NCBI GenBank assembly: GCA_013331315.1
Contig: DUGQ01000232.1
Location: forward strand, 1-9,789
Origin: Thermoplasmata archaeon
GTDB taxonomy: Archaea > Thermoplasmatota > Thermoplasmata > UBA10834
DNA: 9,789 nt
Direction of reading: 5' to 3'
Numbering within the stretch: position 1 is the stretch's first letter; each line of letters begins with the position of its first letter. Below the pieces are notes generated by a model. The model saw nothing but the letters and a program-made list of their open reading frames with translations. It was not told where the DNA came from and did no database searches. The position numbers were made by a program, and so were the translations under genes. This document shows, one piece after another, positions 1 through 5,777 of the stretch.

Positions 1-44
1 ACGCCGTCGATCTCGGCTCTGAGGTTCTCCACCTCCTGCAGGAG

Positions 45-980
45 CTAATCGACCCTCGGATCTTCCGCAGTGCCTTCCTCCTGCAACTCGGCGATGGCCT
101 GCTGAACGGACTCCAACTCCTCGCCATTCCCTGAGAAGGCGCCAAGAGCCTTGTCGATCTTCCTGTCCGTGGTCGTCATGATCACGCTCAAACCCTTGGC
201 CATCTTCTTGTCGAGCTCCGTCTTGAAATCGTGTATCTCGCGGCTGACGCTCAGCTCGATCTCCCTGATCTCGTTCTCCTGCGTTTCCACGCATTTCGCG
301 ATCTGGTCGAGGTCGTCGAGCTTCGTCAGCACCTCCTCGAAGAGCTTGAACCCCTCTGAGTCGAGGACGACCTGCTTTGGGGGAGGAGGGTAACGTTTCG
401 CCGTCTCGATCATGGTCATCATGTCCGTGTCGACCCCCGAGCTCAGTATCGACTGTCTTACGGGCTCGAGCCTCGAGACCGCGTACTTGGCCATCTTGAC
501 CGGGTTCTTGGACCACTTGTGTATGTCATTCAACTCTTCGATGAGCTTCTCCAGCTGTCTCGCCGAATCGGCGATGTTGGAACTCTCCAGGGCGCGTATG
601 TCTCTGATAGCGTCCTTCTTCCCTCTGGCCTCGCCGTCCTCCTCGGCAAGGCCCTCGTGGGAGTAGACAGTGGCGGTATAGGTGATGCCGGACATGACCT
701 GACTGACCACATAACCCCAATCCTGTTCCGCGACCTCGATGGTGGGCTTGTCCGACTTCTCGAATAAGAAGCAATAACAGGAGTTGGGCATGGTGCACAC
801 CTCGATCTTGTAGGGGCGCTCGTTGTAGAACAACGGCGTGTGCTCTGGCATCTCGTCCTCCACCGCCGTCAGGTATCCCCTGAGATACGCCAACGCGTAG
901 TCAGTCAGGGTATCGCGAAGCGAGGCGCCCGCTTCCTCGTTCTCCTGTCTCTTCATAGCTGCACCGACCGACAAGCACAT
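45..980 (-). CDS. Coiled-coil protein of unknown function, ending at a suspicious TAG
   Basis: I do not recognise this 311-residue protein. It has no signal peptide or membrane segment, so it is probably cytoplasmic. Residues 20-110 look globular and contain a Cys-rich patch (VCTMPNSCYC, residues 61-70). Residues 140-180 are helical, followed by a PPPP stretch near 198-201. Residues 210-300 look like a coiled coil, with regularly spaced Leu/Ile and many Glu/Lys. The first ATG (980) has an in-frame TGA just upstream. A second ATG at 956 (MKRQENEE) is equally possible, and neither has a convincing ribosome binding site. It lies 143 bases downstream of the winged-helix gene on the same strand and may be co-transcribed with it. 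The reading frame stops at TAG (45-47), but the same frame stays open to the window edge and looks coding (see finding). It may therefore be truncated by a nonsense change, read through, or simply end here. Confidence 0.7.
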   Translation of the reverse strand: MCLSVGAAMKRQENEEAGASLRDTLTDYALAYLRGYLTAVEDEMPEHTPLFYNERPYKIEVCTMPNSCYCFLFEKSDKPTIEVAEQDWGYVVSQVMSGITYTATVYSHEGLAEEDGEARGKKDAIRDIRALESSNIADSARQLEKLIEELNDIHKWSKNPVKMAKYAVSRLEPVRQSILSSGVDTDMMTMIETAKRYPPPPKQVVLDSEGFKLFEEVLTKLDDLDQIAKCVETQENEIREIELSVSREIHDFKTELDKKMAKGLSVIMTTTDRKIDKALGAFSGNGEELESVQQAIAELQEEGTAEDPRVD

Positions 981-1123
981 GCTGGGACTTCAGCATACCG
1001 CTCTGTGTAAGGCAGACTACCGTCAGAGCATCCTCGATAGTGTGGAAATACATTTGCGGTCAAATCTCGGTCGTGATAATCATGCGCGTTCTGCGGAGGT
1101 CGGAAGAGAAGAGACGGGCAAGC

Positions 1124-1462
1124 TCACACCGCGGCCGACACCTCCCAGTCGTCGTGCCAAACGACCTGGCCGGTCTTCAACTCGAACTTCAACCTGACAG
1201 TGCCCTGGTCGAAGAGTATCTGAGCCTTGCGGACTTGGGACATGTAGAGCTTGGTCCATTTGCCCTTCTGCGTGAGCATCCTCCCCTCACAGCTGAGCAG
1301 CCCCTCGGACAAGAGCGTGTTCACGCGCCGATACCCCTGAGTGATCGGTATGTCCAGGTTCTTGCACATGTCCTGGACGGATCGGGGACGCTCGCTGGCG
1401 TACGTCAGTATCTTCGTCGAGTACTCGTCGATCAGGAGCTTCGACAACTCGAAGGTGTTCAC
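1124..1462 (-). CDS. Small winged-helix DNA-binding regulator (first of two paralogues)
   Basis: This 112-residue protein is predicted to be a cytoplasmic transcription regulator. Residues 8-75 have the winged-helix pattern: a helix starting LLIDEYSTKIL, a helix-turn-helix around 27-55 (RSVQDMCKNLDIPITQGYRR) and a wing with the signature EG-x3-LT-x2-GK (59-68). The C-terminal part (75-97) is beta-like. It aligns end to end with the divergent gene at 1748, sharing the D-x-Y, DIP, YR, EG, LT and GK positions; I estimate about 30% identity by eye. The start is GTG (1460-1462), with AGGAGG at 1474-1479 and an 11-base spacing. An upstream TATA-like TTTTATC lies near 1507-1513. Position beside archaellin genes suggests archaellum regulation, in the manner of the winged-helix activator EarA of Methanococcus, but this is inference. 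Confidence 0.8.
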   Translation of the reverse strand: MNTFELSKLLIDEYSTKILTYASERPRSVQDMCKNLDIPITQGYRRVNTLLSEGLLSCEGRMLTQKGKWTKLYMSQVRKAQILFDQGTVRLKFELKTGQVVWHDDWEVSAAV

Positions 1463-1637
1463 TTCCGCTGAGTCCTCCTGGCTGTAAGTATTCTGCGATT
1501 TTCATTGATAAAACGTGGTGCACAATTCCCCGTCGAGACAATCAGTAGCGATACTTAGATGGGCGATTAGCCCGCGATCATCTCCGTGAGAATCGTCCGC
1601 GCAGCCGATCGGAATCTCCATGCGTTTCGTGAAATGT

Positions 1638-1656
1638 ACGCCTGATTCTCAGGCGT
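1638..1656. promoter_or_regulatory. Perfect inverted repeat, candidate operator of the 1748 gene
   Basis: ACGCCTGA-TTC-TCAGGCGT has perfect 8-bp arms and a 3-base centre. It lies about 15 bases upstream of the TATA box of the winged-helix gene at 1748. It contains the half-site TGATTCTC, whose complement GAGAATCA recurs before archaellin 2 (5789-5796) and, with one change, before the long archaellin. Autoregulation by a winged-helix dimer is an inference. Confidence 0.5.
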
Positions 1657-1670
1657 AGGAAACATGACCT

Positions 1671-1687
1671 CAAATATATATATTCAA
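1671..1687 (+). promoter_or_regulatory. TATA box of the 1748 winged-helix gene
   Basis: CAAATATATATATTCAA is the most AT-rich run in the window and a good archaeal TATA box. Transcription would be expected to begin about 25 bases further on, near 1705, leaving a leader of about 40 bases. That leader ends in the purine run GGAAGGGG just before the ATG. Confidence 0.65.
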
Positions 1688-1747
1688 ATAATGATTCCAC
1701 TGGCAGCAGGGATGGATGGACTCTAATCATCCCGGGAAGGGGATCGT

Positions 1748-2122
1748 ATGACCACCGAAACGGGGATAGCGGATGCCAAGCTAAGCATCACGCACATATT
1801 GACCGACAAGTATAACATGAACATCCTGGCCGCGACGAGCTACAAGGCCAGGAGCGCGAGGGAACTGGCGTTCATGTTCGATATTCCTCTAGCCAGCTGT
1901 TACAGGAAGCTGCGCGAGCTCGCAGCGGCGAACCTCATCGACCAAGAGGGGAGCGAGTTGACGGCGGACGGCAAGAGGTACAAGACCTATCGATCGAAGA
2001 TCGGGAGCGTGAGCCTTGTCTACGAGAAGGGCATCCTCAGGGTGAAGGTGGACCTCAATCACAGGTCTGCGCCGCTCGAGATGACCCACGACATGTCAGT
2101 GCCGAAGCCGAGGGAGTTCTAG
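1748..2122 (+). CDS. Small winged-helix DNA-binding regulator (second paralogue)
   Basis: This 124-residue predicted cytoplasmic transcription regulator is a paralogue of the minus-strand gene at 1124. Residues 14-80 form the winged helix: ILTDKYNMNIL, then a helix-turn-helix with ARSARELAFMFDIPLASCYRK (about 34-54), then the wing EG-x2-LT-x2-GK (67-76). A beta-like tail follows (YEKGILRVKVDL, 92-103), and the last 20 residues look disordered. The ATG at 1748 follows GGAAGGGG by a few bases. The gene has its own TATA box and inverted repeat upstream. It ends in TAG and is followed by a hairpin. It lies immediately before the archaellin genes, so a role as local archaellum regulator is plausible. 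A general ArsR/MarR-like role elsewhere cannot be excluded. Confidence 0.82.
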   Translation: MTTETGIADAKLSITHILTDKYNMNILAATSYKARSARELAFMFDIPLASCYRKLRELAAANLIDQEGSELTADGKRYKTYRSKIGSVSLVYEKGILRVKVDLNHRSAPLEMTHDMSVPKPREF

Positions 2123-2147
2123 ACGACAACATGTGCACCGGCTCTGA

Positions 2148-2162
2148 CCACAGTGTCTGTGG
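2148..2162 (+). terminator. Hairpin after the second winged-helix gene
   Basis: CCACAG-TGT-CTGTGG has perfect 6-bp arms and starts 25 bases after the TAG stop. It is followed by GCG and TTGTC rather than a T-run, so it may stabilise or process the 3' end rather than be a classical terminator. Confidence 0.35.
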
Positions 2163-2208
2163 CGTTGTCAGGTAACGCTCGCGCGGTCGCCGCCTGGGCG
2201 TTGACCCA

Positions 2209-2230
2209 TCATTTCCTTTGATGGAAATCA
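2209..2230. promoter_or_regulatory. 22-bp inverted repeat upstream of archaellin 1, candidate operator
   Basis: TCATTTCC-N6-GGAAATCA (7 of 8 arm positions pair) has the same length and spacing as TGATTTTC-N6-GAAAATCA at 3745-3766 upstream of the long archaellin. Each lies about 11-12 bases upstream of the TATA-like element. The shared geometry suggests one dimeric regulator binds both. Confidence 0.5.
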
Positions 2231-2241
2231 CAGCGTAGTCC

Positions 2242-2250
2242 TTTTCTATC
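2242..2250 (+). promoter_or_regulatory. Weak TATA-like element of archaellin 1
   Basis: TTTTCTATC is a poor TATA box on its own. It is placed relative to the inverted repeat as the clear TATA box of the long archaellin is relative to its own repeat. A second AT-rich candidate (ATGATAATCAT) lies at 2255-2265. Confidence 0.3.
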
Positions 2251-2310
2251 GACCATGATAATCATAAGTTGCTCTCACGGGCGGTAACAAGCCTGTGAGG
2301 CGACGCTTGG

Positions 2311-2326
2311 ACTATCCACAGGGCAT
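2311..2326 (+). repeat. Core copy A of the archaellin-leader repeat
   Basis: ACTATCCACAGGGCAT is identical to the core of the repeats at 3828-3854 (same orientation) and 5870-5896 (opposite orientation). Similarity continues with a small gap into TAGACCTC (2330-2337), which matches the complement of the 5870 copy. It lies in the presumed leader of archaellin 1, about 185 bases before the ATG. Confidence 0.85.
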
Positions 2327-2511
2327 AGTTAGACCTCCTCGGGAGTGAGAGAGAGAAGAACCGCGCGGATAGTACGGTGCCGGATTCTTGCATGGACGGT
2401 GACGCAGTGGTCGGAAGTTCTGCGGACTAGACCTCTCGCACGCTTCTTGCCGTGGCTGCCCCCGGCCATCCCCGATTTGGCACCCCGCGATCCTGAAAGG
2501 AGGTATGAAGA

Positions 2512-3126
2512 ATGGAGAAGATATCCAAGCCGAGGAGACTACGGGCGGGCCAAGAGGCCGAGATGGGGGTCGGGACGTTACTGATCTTCATCGCGATGAT
2601 CTTGGTCGCCGCGGTCGCCGCAGGGGTGTTGGTGCAGACAGCGTATATGCTGCAGCAACAGGCGGAAACCACGGGTGATCAGGCCCTGATGGAGATCTCG
2701 ACTGGTCTGAAGACACTGGCAGCGTTCGGAGTGACGGACGCGAACCTGACGACCATAACTGATCTCTATCTGAAAATCGAGCTCGCAGCAGGAAGCCCCG
2801 TGATAAACCTGTACGATCTGGTCATCGAGATGTCCACCGGTATGGTCGACATATCCTACGTGTACACCAACCTGACCGCCGGAGTGGGGACGTTCAACGT
2901 GACACAGATACGGGACACCTACCCGTCGAACATATGGACCGCCACCGACGTCGGGATAACGCAGGGAGACATTGCCCTAGTGCACATAGACCTCGATGCG
3001 AACGGCATGGGGCTAGTGACGCAGCAGGAGGCGAACCTGCTTCTTATCCCGAAGCACGGGATACCGACGTATTTGGACGTAGTGACGCCTTCGGTATACA
3101 GCAACGTCTACGAGATACTCACGTGA
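2512..3126 (+). CDS. arlB: Archaellin 1 (pre-archaellin, filament subunit)
   Basis: This is a structural subunit of the archaellum filament, exported through the membrane and assembled at the cell surface. The 204-residue product starts with a short basic class III signal peptide (KPRRLR). Pre-archaellin peptidase would be expected to cut at about A16/E17. The invariant archaellin core follows: GVGTLLIFIAMILVAAVAAG, then a helix with LQQQAETTG. The rest (about 75-204) is the beta-sandwich head, with the family-typical LLLIPKHG segment near the C terminus. Three N-glycosylation sequons are visible (two NLT, one NVT), as is common in archaellins. The length is usual for the family. The ATG at 2512 is supported by AAAGGAGGT (2496-2504). 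An ATG at 2505 is out of frame. The stop lies 23 bases before the ArlD/E-domain gene, so the two form an operon. The signal-peptide gene arlK/pibD is not in the window. Confidence 0.95.
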   Translation: MEKISKPRRLRAGQEAEMGVGTLLIFIAMILVAAVAAGVLVQTAYMLQQQAETTGDQALMEISTGLKTLAAFGVTDANLTTITDLYLKIELAAGSPVINLYDLVIEMSTGMVDISYVYTNLTAGVGTFNVTQIRDTYPSNIWTATDVGITQGDIALVHIDLDANGMGLVTQQEANLLLIPKHGIPTYLDVVTPSVYSNVYEILT

Positions 3127-3149
3127 AGGAACAATGACGGAGGAATTCC

Positions 3150-3620
3150 GTGTCGGCCGATGAAGAGAGAATACCTGTCCTGGAGAGCATAGAGATAGAT
3201 TCCAGGACCAATCTGCTCGTCATGCGTTGGATCAGGTTCCTGATGGACCGAGCGGGACCAGAGTTCCTTCCCGACCTCTTCGAGTACTACAGGGAGATAG
3301 GATGGATAAGTGAGGAGGTCGAGGAGTACCTCGGGACCGTCTCGGATGGGACGAAACCATCGGAGTTCGAGCCTGGCTCAGATCGCGTGATATACGAGGC
3401 TGTCGGAGAGGACAACATACTCGTGGGCAAACAGCAGACCAAGCAACGGTCGAAGAAGAAGCCGTCAGAAGATTGGAAGCTGACTGCAGAGGAGCATCTG
3501 ACTTCGTGGTGGTTCGTGCTCGAGATATCAGGGGCTCTGATAGACAAGAACCTCTGGCACGAACTCGGTCAGAGAATCGACTTGTTCGAACAGGGGTTCG
3601 ACGAGTACTGCAGGATCTGA
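3150..3620 (+). CDS. arlE: Stand-alone ArlD/E-domain protein
   Basis: This 156-residue cytoplasmic protein consists of little more than the archaeal flagella D/E domain. The hallmark is RW-x2-FL...DLFEYYREIGWISEEVEEYL (26-61), matching RWVEFMF...DYYVDVGWISEDV of the ArlC-D/E fusion at 6952. After a basic linker (94-105) comes SEDWKLTAEEHL (106-117) and ISGALIDKNLW (126-136), again matching the fusion. ArlD/E proteins belong to the switch module that, with ArlC and CheF, couples chemotaxis signals to the ArlH/ArlI motor. The start is GTG (3150), preceded by CGGAGG (3138-3143) with a 6-base spacing. No ArlC-type coiled coil is present, so this may be an extra adaptor that goes with archaellin 1. 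The D-versus-E assignment is uncertain. Confidence 0.82.
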   Translation: MSADEERIPVLESIEIDSRTNLLVMRWIRFLMDRAGPEFLPDLFEYYREIGWISEEVEEYLGTVSDGTKPSEFEPGSDRVIYEAVGEDNILVGKQQTKQRSKKKPSEDWKLTAEEHLTSWWFVLEISGALIDKNLWHELGQRIDLFEQGFDEYCRI

Positions 3621-3744
3621 GCGCTTGCGTTCGGAAGGCTACGTTGACCGTCTGCTCTGAGAGAGGCTGAGCGATACCACAGGGCACCCAAGCGTCGCGA
3701 GATCGGCATCGGCCAGTCAAACCACTTACCCTCTATTTTGCCTC

Positions 3745-3766
3745 TGATTTTCTCCGGTGAAAATCA
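3745..3766. promoter_or_regulatory. 22-bp inverted repeat upstream of the long archaellin, candidate operator
   Basis: TGATTTTC-TCCGGT-GAAAATCA has perfect 8-bp arms; the centre is also nearly symmetric (CCGG). It ends 12 bases before the TATA box, in the position expected for an activator site or a repressor overlapping the BRE region. It matches the repeat at 2209-2230 in length, spacing and sequence. Confidence 0.6.
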
Positions 3767-3778
3767 CGCCTGATGTTC

Positions 3779-3787
3779 TTATATAAA
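3779..3787 (+). promoter_or_regulatory. TATA box of the long archaellin
   Basis: TTATATAAA is a strong archaeal TATA box. Transcription would be expected to start near 3805-3812, just upstream of repeat copy B, giving a leader of about 180 nt. Confidence 0.65.
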
Positions 3788-3827
3788 CACCACACCAATG
3801 GAGTACCAGAGCCTCCAACAGCATCTC

Positions 3828-3854
3828 GAGGCACTATCCACAGGGCATGTAGAC
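3828..3854 (+). repeat. 27-bp repeat copy B (left inverted repeat)
   Basis: The 27 bases read GAGGC + ACTATCCACAGGGCAT + GTAGAC and are the exact reverse complement of 5870-5896. The last six bases (GTAGAC) are repeated at once at 3856-3861. The repeat lies between the TATA box and the start codon of the long archaellin. Confidence 0.95.
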
Positions 3855-3861
3855 TGTAGAC

Positions 3862-3945
3862 TCTCGTCACGACGACGAGATCGCATTTCGTCATGTATGA
3901 CGAAACAGATTCTGATGGTGCCTCGATGTTGGAGAGCGTGCTCTC
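3862..3945 (+). promoter_or_regulatory. Three tandem perfect hairpins in the long archaellin leader
   Basis: There are three stem-loops with perfect arms: TCTCGTC/GACGAGA with a 5-base loop (3862-3880), TTTCGTCA/TGACGAAA with loop TGTA (3886-3905), and GAGAGC/GCTCTC with loop GT (3932-3945). A weaker TCCT/AGGA pairing (3966-3977) would cover part of the ribosome binding site. The region looks like a structured mRNA leader able to affect stability or translation. Confidence 0.55.
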
Positions 3946-3987
3946 GAACGAAGCCCAGTCACATGTCCTCGACAGGAGTGGACCTGG

Positions 3988-5709
3988 ATGGGGCTCGTCA
4001 AACTCAAACATGGGGTCTGTGCCGACGAAGAGGCAGACATTGGTATCGGCTCGCTGATCATATTCATCGCTATCGTGCTAGTGGCAGCCATCGCCGCGTC
4101 TCTGATGTTGTATGCTGCCGCACTGTTGCAGGAACAGGCTGAACAGACGACAGACGACGCCGTTTCCGAGGTCTCCGGCGGGCTTTCGGTGATAAACATC
4201 GCAGGTGACAGAAACCCGGACGGCGAGGCCACCTCGATCGCGTCTGGCTACATGCCATCGAGAGACAGCATGTCGCCCTCGGGTGGCATGCTGTGGAACG
4301 TGACATGCTCTCCCGATGGTGACGCGCCGCTCCGTATAGTCCTGAACTGGACATCAGCCACAGACTACGGATCAGGGATGGCCGTGGAGATCATCTACAG
4401 GACTGCTGTCTACGACCCCACGAACCCGGCGTCCTTCAACGAACAGGTCGCTAGGAACCGCCTCCTGACCCTAGATCAGTTGACGTCTACGTATGAGCTC
4501 GCGAGACTGGACTCATCGTTCGGTCCTTCACGGCAGTATGTCGACTACTCAGTCCGAGACGATAACTCCACCTCATACGCGTACGCAATCGTCGGGATAG
4601 ACAGGGCGGGCAACCGGGTCCTCTACACAGCGGTGGACAGCTCAGCATCAACGGACGATACGACGCAGGACGAGGACCTCGCAGCACCGCTGGGAGGGTC
4701 GATGACCAACACCGCGAGCCCGGACGCATACACCGTGGCGGTGTTCTGGGTCCCCGCGACGGATTCCGGGAGCGGCATCGAGGGACAACGTCTTTACAGG
4801 TCGGCAGGAGCTCTGGGAACTGTTGCGACACAGGTAGTGAACGGCCGGACCGTTCTCTCTCTGCCCGCGAACCTGGTGCTTCTGGGAGAGTTCAACGCCA
4901 CCGCCTCGAGTTACGTGGACGCACCACCGGCCAACGGCACCTACGTCTACTTCGTCGTCGCCGAGGACAAGTCGGGCAACCAAGTAACGCTGGGGACCCT
5001 GACCCACACGGCCACGAATGCGGACTCCTCACCCCCAGAACCTGTGCAGTTCTTCTCCGTCAGGCAAGGAGTGCAATGCATCACGCTGTCATGGCTCGAA
5101 GGCTCTGACGACGAGACCAGCATCGCAGAGTACCTCGTCTTCAGGAGTGGGACGTACTCGAATATAGACAGCGTGGAAGAGCTGGTGAACTCCGTTCCGC
5201 TTTCCGTGCTCGACAGCGACACCTTCTCGTACTTAGATTACTCGGGATCTACTGGAACACTCTATTACTACACCGTGGTCGCAGTGGACCTCGCCGGGAA
5301 CTACGCGCAACCTGTGACGCCCTCCAACACCATACAGATGATAGAGATCAAGGTGGAGACCGTGCCTGGCAGCAGGCCGATTCTTTTCACCTCGCTGATG
5401 ATCGAGATTACGGACGGGGAGACAGATGTCACACTCGCGTTCAACTCCGCGGCCTGGGGCCCTTCAGGCGCCAATGACGACGAATTCTCCGTCGAGATAC
5501 TCAGAGACATAGACGGCGTCTTCGCCAACACCCTCTCGCTTTCGAGCGGTGGGCTGTTGAAGATATTCATCGACGCTGGAGAGGCTGGCCTGAACCTGTA
5601 CGCGCAATCCTCGTTCTCGATGAAGTTCATCCCCAGCATCGGGCAGCCAACACTTGAACTGTGTCAGATACCGTACCTAGGAACCTACAGGTATGTCACG
5701 CTCTTCTGA
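3988..5709 (+). CDS. arlB: Long archaellin with three fibronectin-III-like domains inserted
   Basis: This is a filament subunit or surface filament component of 573 residues, against about 200 for its neighbours. Residues 1-16 form a class III signal peptide with likely cleavage at A16/D17. Then comes the archaellin helix DIGIGSLIIFIAIVLVAAIAA and its continuation to about 70. Three FN3-like repeats follow at roughly 113-220, 245-345 and 350-448, each with a strand like IVLNW/VAVFW/ITLSW, an internal Y/F-R-S/T-A/G turn and an ending of the form VAxDxAGN. Residues 450-573 resemble the archaellin head: FSVEILRDIDG and the final MKFIPSIGQPTLEL...YVTLF align with FGAEVLRDMAP and LLIPKHGTPTLVEI...VVTLK of archaellin 2. 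The FN3 block is therefore inserted between helix and head. Five N-glycosylation sequons are visible. The ATG is supported by AGGAG at 3974-3978. The gene has its own promoter and could be a minor, cap-like or adhesive subunit. Confidence 0.88.
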   Translation: MGLVKLKHGVCADEEADIGIGSLIIFIAIVLVAAIAASLMLYAAALLQEQAEQTTDDAVSEVSGGLSVINIAGDRNPDGEATSIASGYMPSRDSMSPSGGMLWNVTCSPDGDAPLRIVLNWTSATDYGSGMAVEIIYRTAVYDPTNPASFNEQVARNRLLTLDQLTSTYELARLDSSFGPSRQYVDYSVRDDNSTSYAYAIVGIDRAGNRVLYTAVDSSASTDDTTQDEDLAAPLGGSMTNTASPDAYTVAVFWVPATDSGSGIEGQRLYRSAGALGTVATQVVNGRTVLSLPANLVLLGEFNATASSYVDAPPANGTYVYFVVAEDKSGNQVTLGTLTHTATNADSSPPEPVQFFSVRQGVQCITLSWLEGSDDETSIAEYLVFRSGTYSNIDSVEELVNSVPLSVLDSDTFSYLDYSGSTGTLYYYTVVAVDLAGNYAQPVTPSNTIQMIEIKVETVPGSRPILFTSLMIEITDGETDVTLAFNSAAWGPSGANDDEFSVEILRDIDGVFANTLSLSSGGLLKIFIDAGEAGLNLYAQSSFSMKFIPSIGQPTLELCQIPYLGTYRYVTLF

Positions 5710-5775
5710 GCGCGTCGCACCGCGGATACGGGATTGAGATTCCCGGGTTCTTCAGGCAAGAGCCTTGCGACGCGC
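5710..5775 (+). terminator. Long stem-loop starting at the base after the stop codon
   Basis: GCGCGTCGCA (5710-5719) and TGCGACGCGC (5766-5775) are perfect 10-bp arms around 46 bases, which include a nested CGGGA/TCCCG stem. No T-run follows. It could end or protect the 3' end of the long archaellin mRNA. Its right arm runs directly into the promoter region of archaellin 2. Confidence 0.5.
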
Positions 5776-5777
5776 GT

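Larger units (their letters stand above)
1463..1747. promoter_or_regulatory. Divergent promoter region between the two winged-helix genes
   Basis: This 285-base stretch has no gene and is clearly more AT-rich than its surroundings. It must contain the promoters for both flanking regulators. It holds the minus-strand ribosome binding site (1474-1479), a half-site TGAAAATCGC on the minus strand (1495-1504), a further TGAGAATCG (1587-1595), the inverted repeat at 1638-1656 and the strong TATA box at 1671-1687. Confidence 0.6.
2123..2511 (+). other. Intergenic region and long leader of archaellin 1
   Basis: There is no convincing gene in these 389 bases. In order they hold a 3' hairpin (2148-2162), the 22-bp inverted repeat (2209-2230), a weak TATA-like run (2242-2250), the conserved repeat core (2311-2326), a purine run (2341-2355) and, at the end, AAAGGAGGT (2496-2504) as the ribosome binding site of archaellin 1. 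If the TATA assignment is right, the leader is about 240 nt. Confidence 0.6.
3621..3987 (+). other. Intergenic region and structured leader of the long archaellin
   Basis: These 367 bases hold no convincing gene. Bases 3621-3740 show only a partial repeat match (CCACAGGGCA, 3677-3686). The operator-like repeat, TATA box, repeat copy B and three perfect hairpins then follow in order before the ribosome binding site AGGAG (3974-3978). The leader would be about 180 nt. Confidence 0.6.

Noticed and set aside
1074..1083. TGATAATCAT here and at 2256-2265, as a second shared operator.
   Set aside because: Ten bases of AT-rich palindromic sequence in only two places is too little to separate from chance.
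2313..2320. TATCCACA within the repeat core resembles a bacterial DnaA box, suggesting a replication origin.
   Set aside because: Archaea lack DnaA, the three copies lie in archaellin leaders, and no ORB elements or Orc1/Cdc6 gene are seen.
2341..2354. GGGAGTGAGAGAGA, repeated on the minus strand at 5918-5931, as an extension of the leader repeat.
   Set aside because: It lies on opposite sides of the core in the two places, so it is not a co-linear extension. It is a low-complexity purine run that can recur by chance.
2345..2584. A 79-codon plus-strand reading frame overlapping the start of archaellin 1.
   Set aside because: It is Arg/Pro/Trp-rich with no recognisable motif, has a GTG start without a ribosome binding site, and overlaps a certain gene in another frame.
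3232..3720. A 162-codon minus-strand frame covering the ArlD/E gene and part of the following gap.
   Set aside because: It is a shadow rich in Arg/Ser/Pro with no motif, while the plus-strand gene has clear D/E hallmarks.
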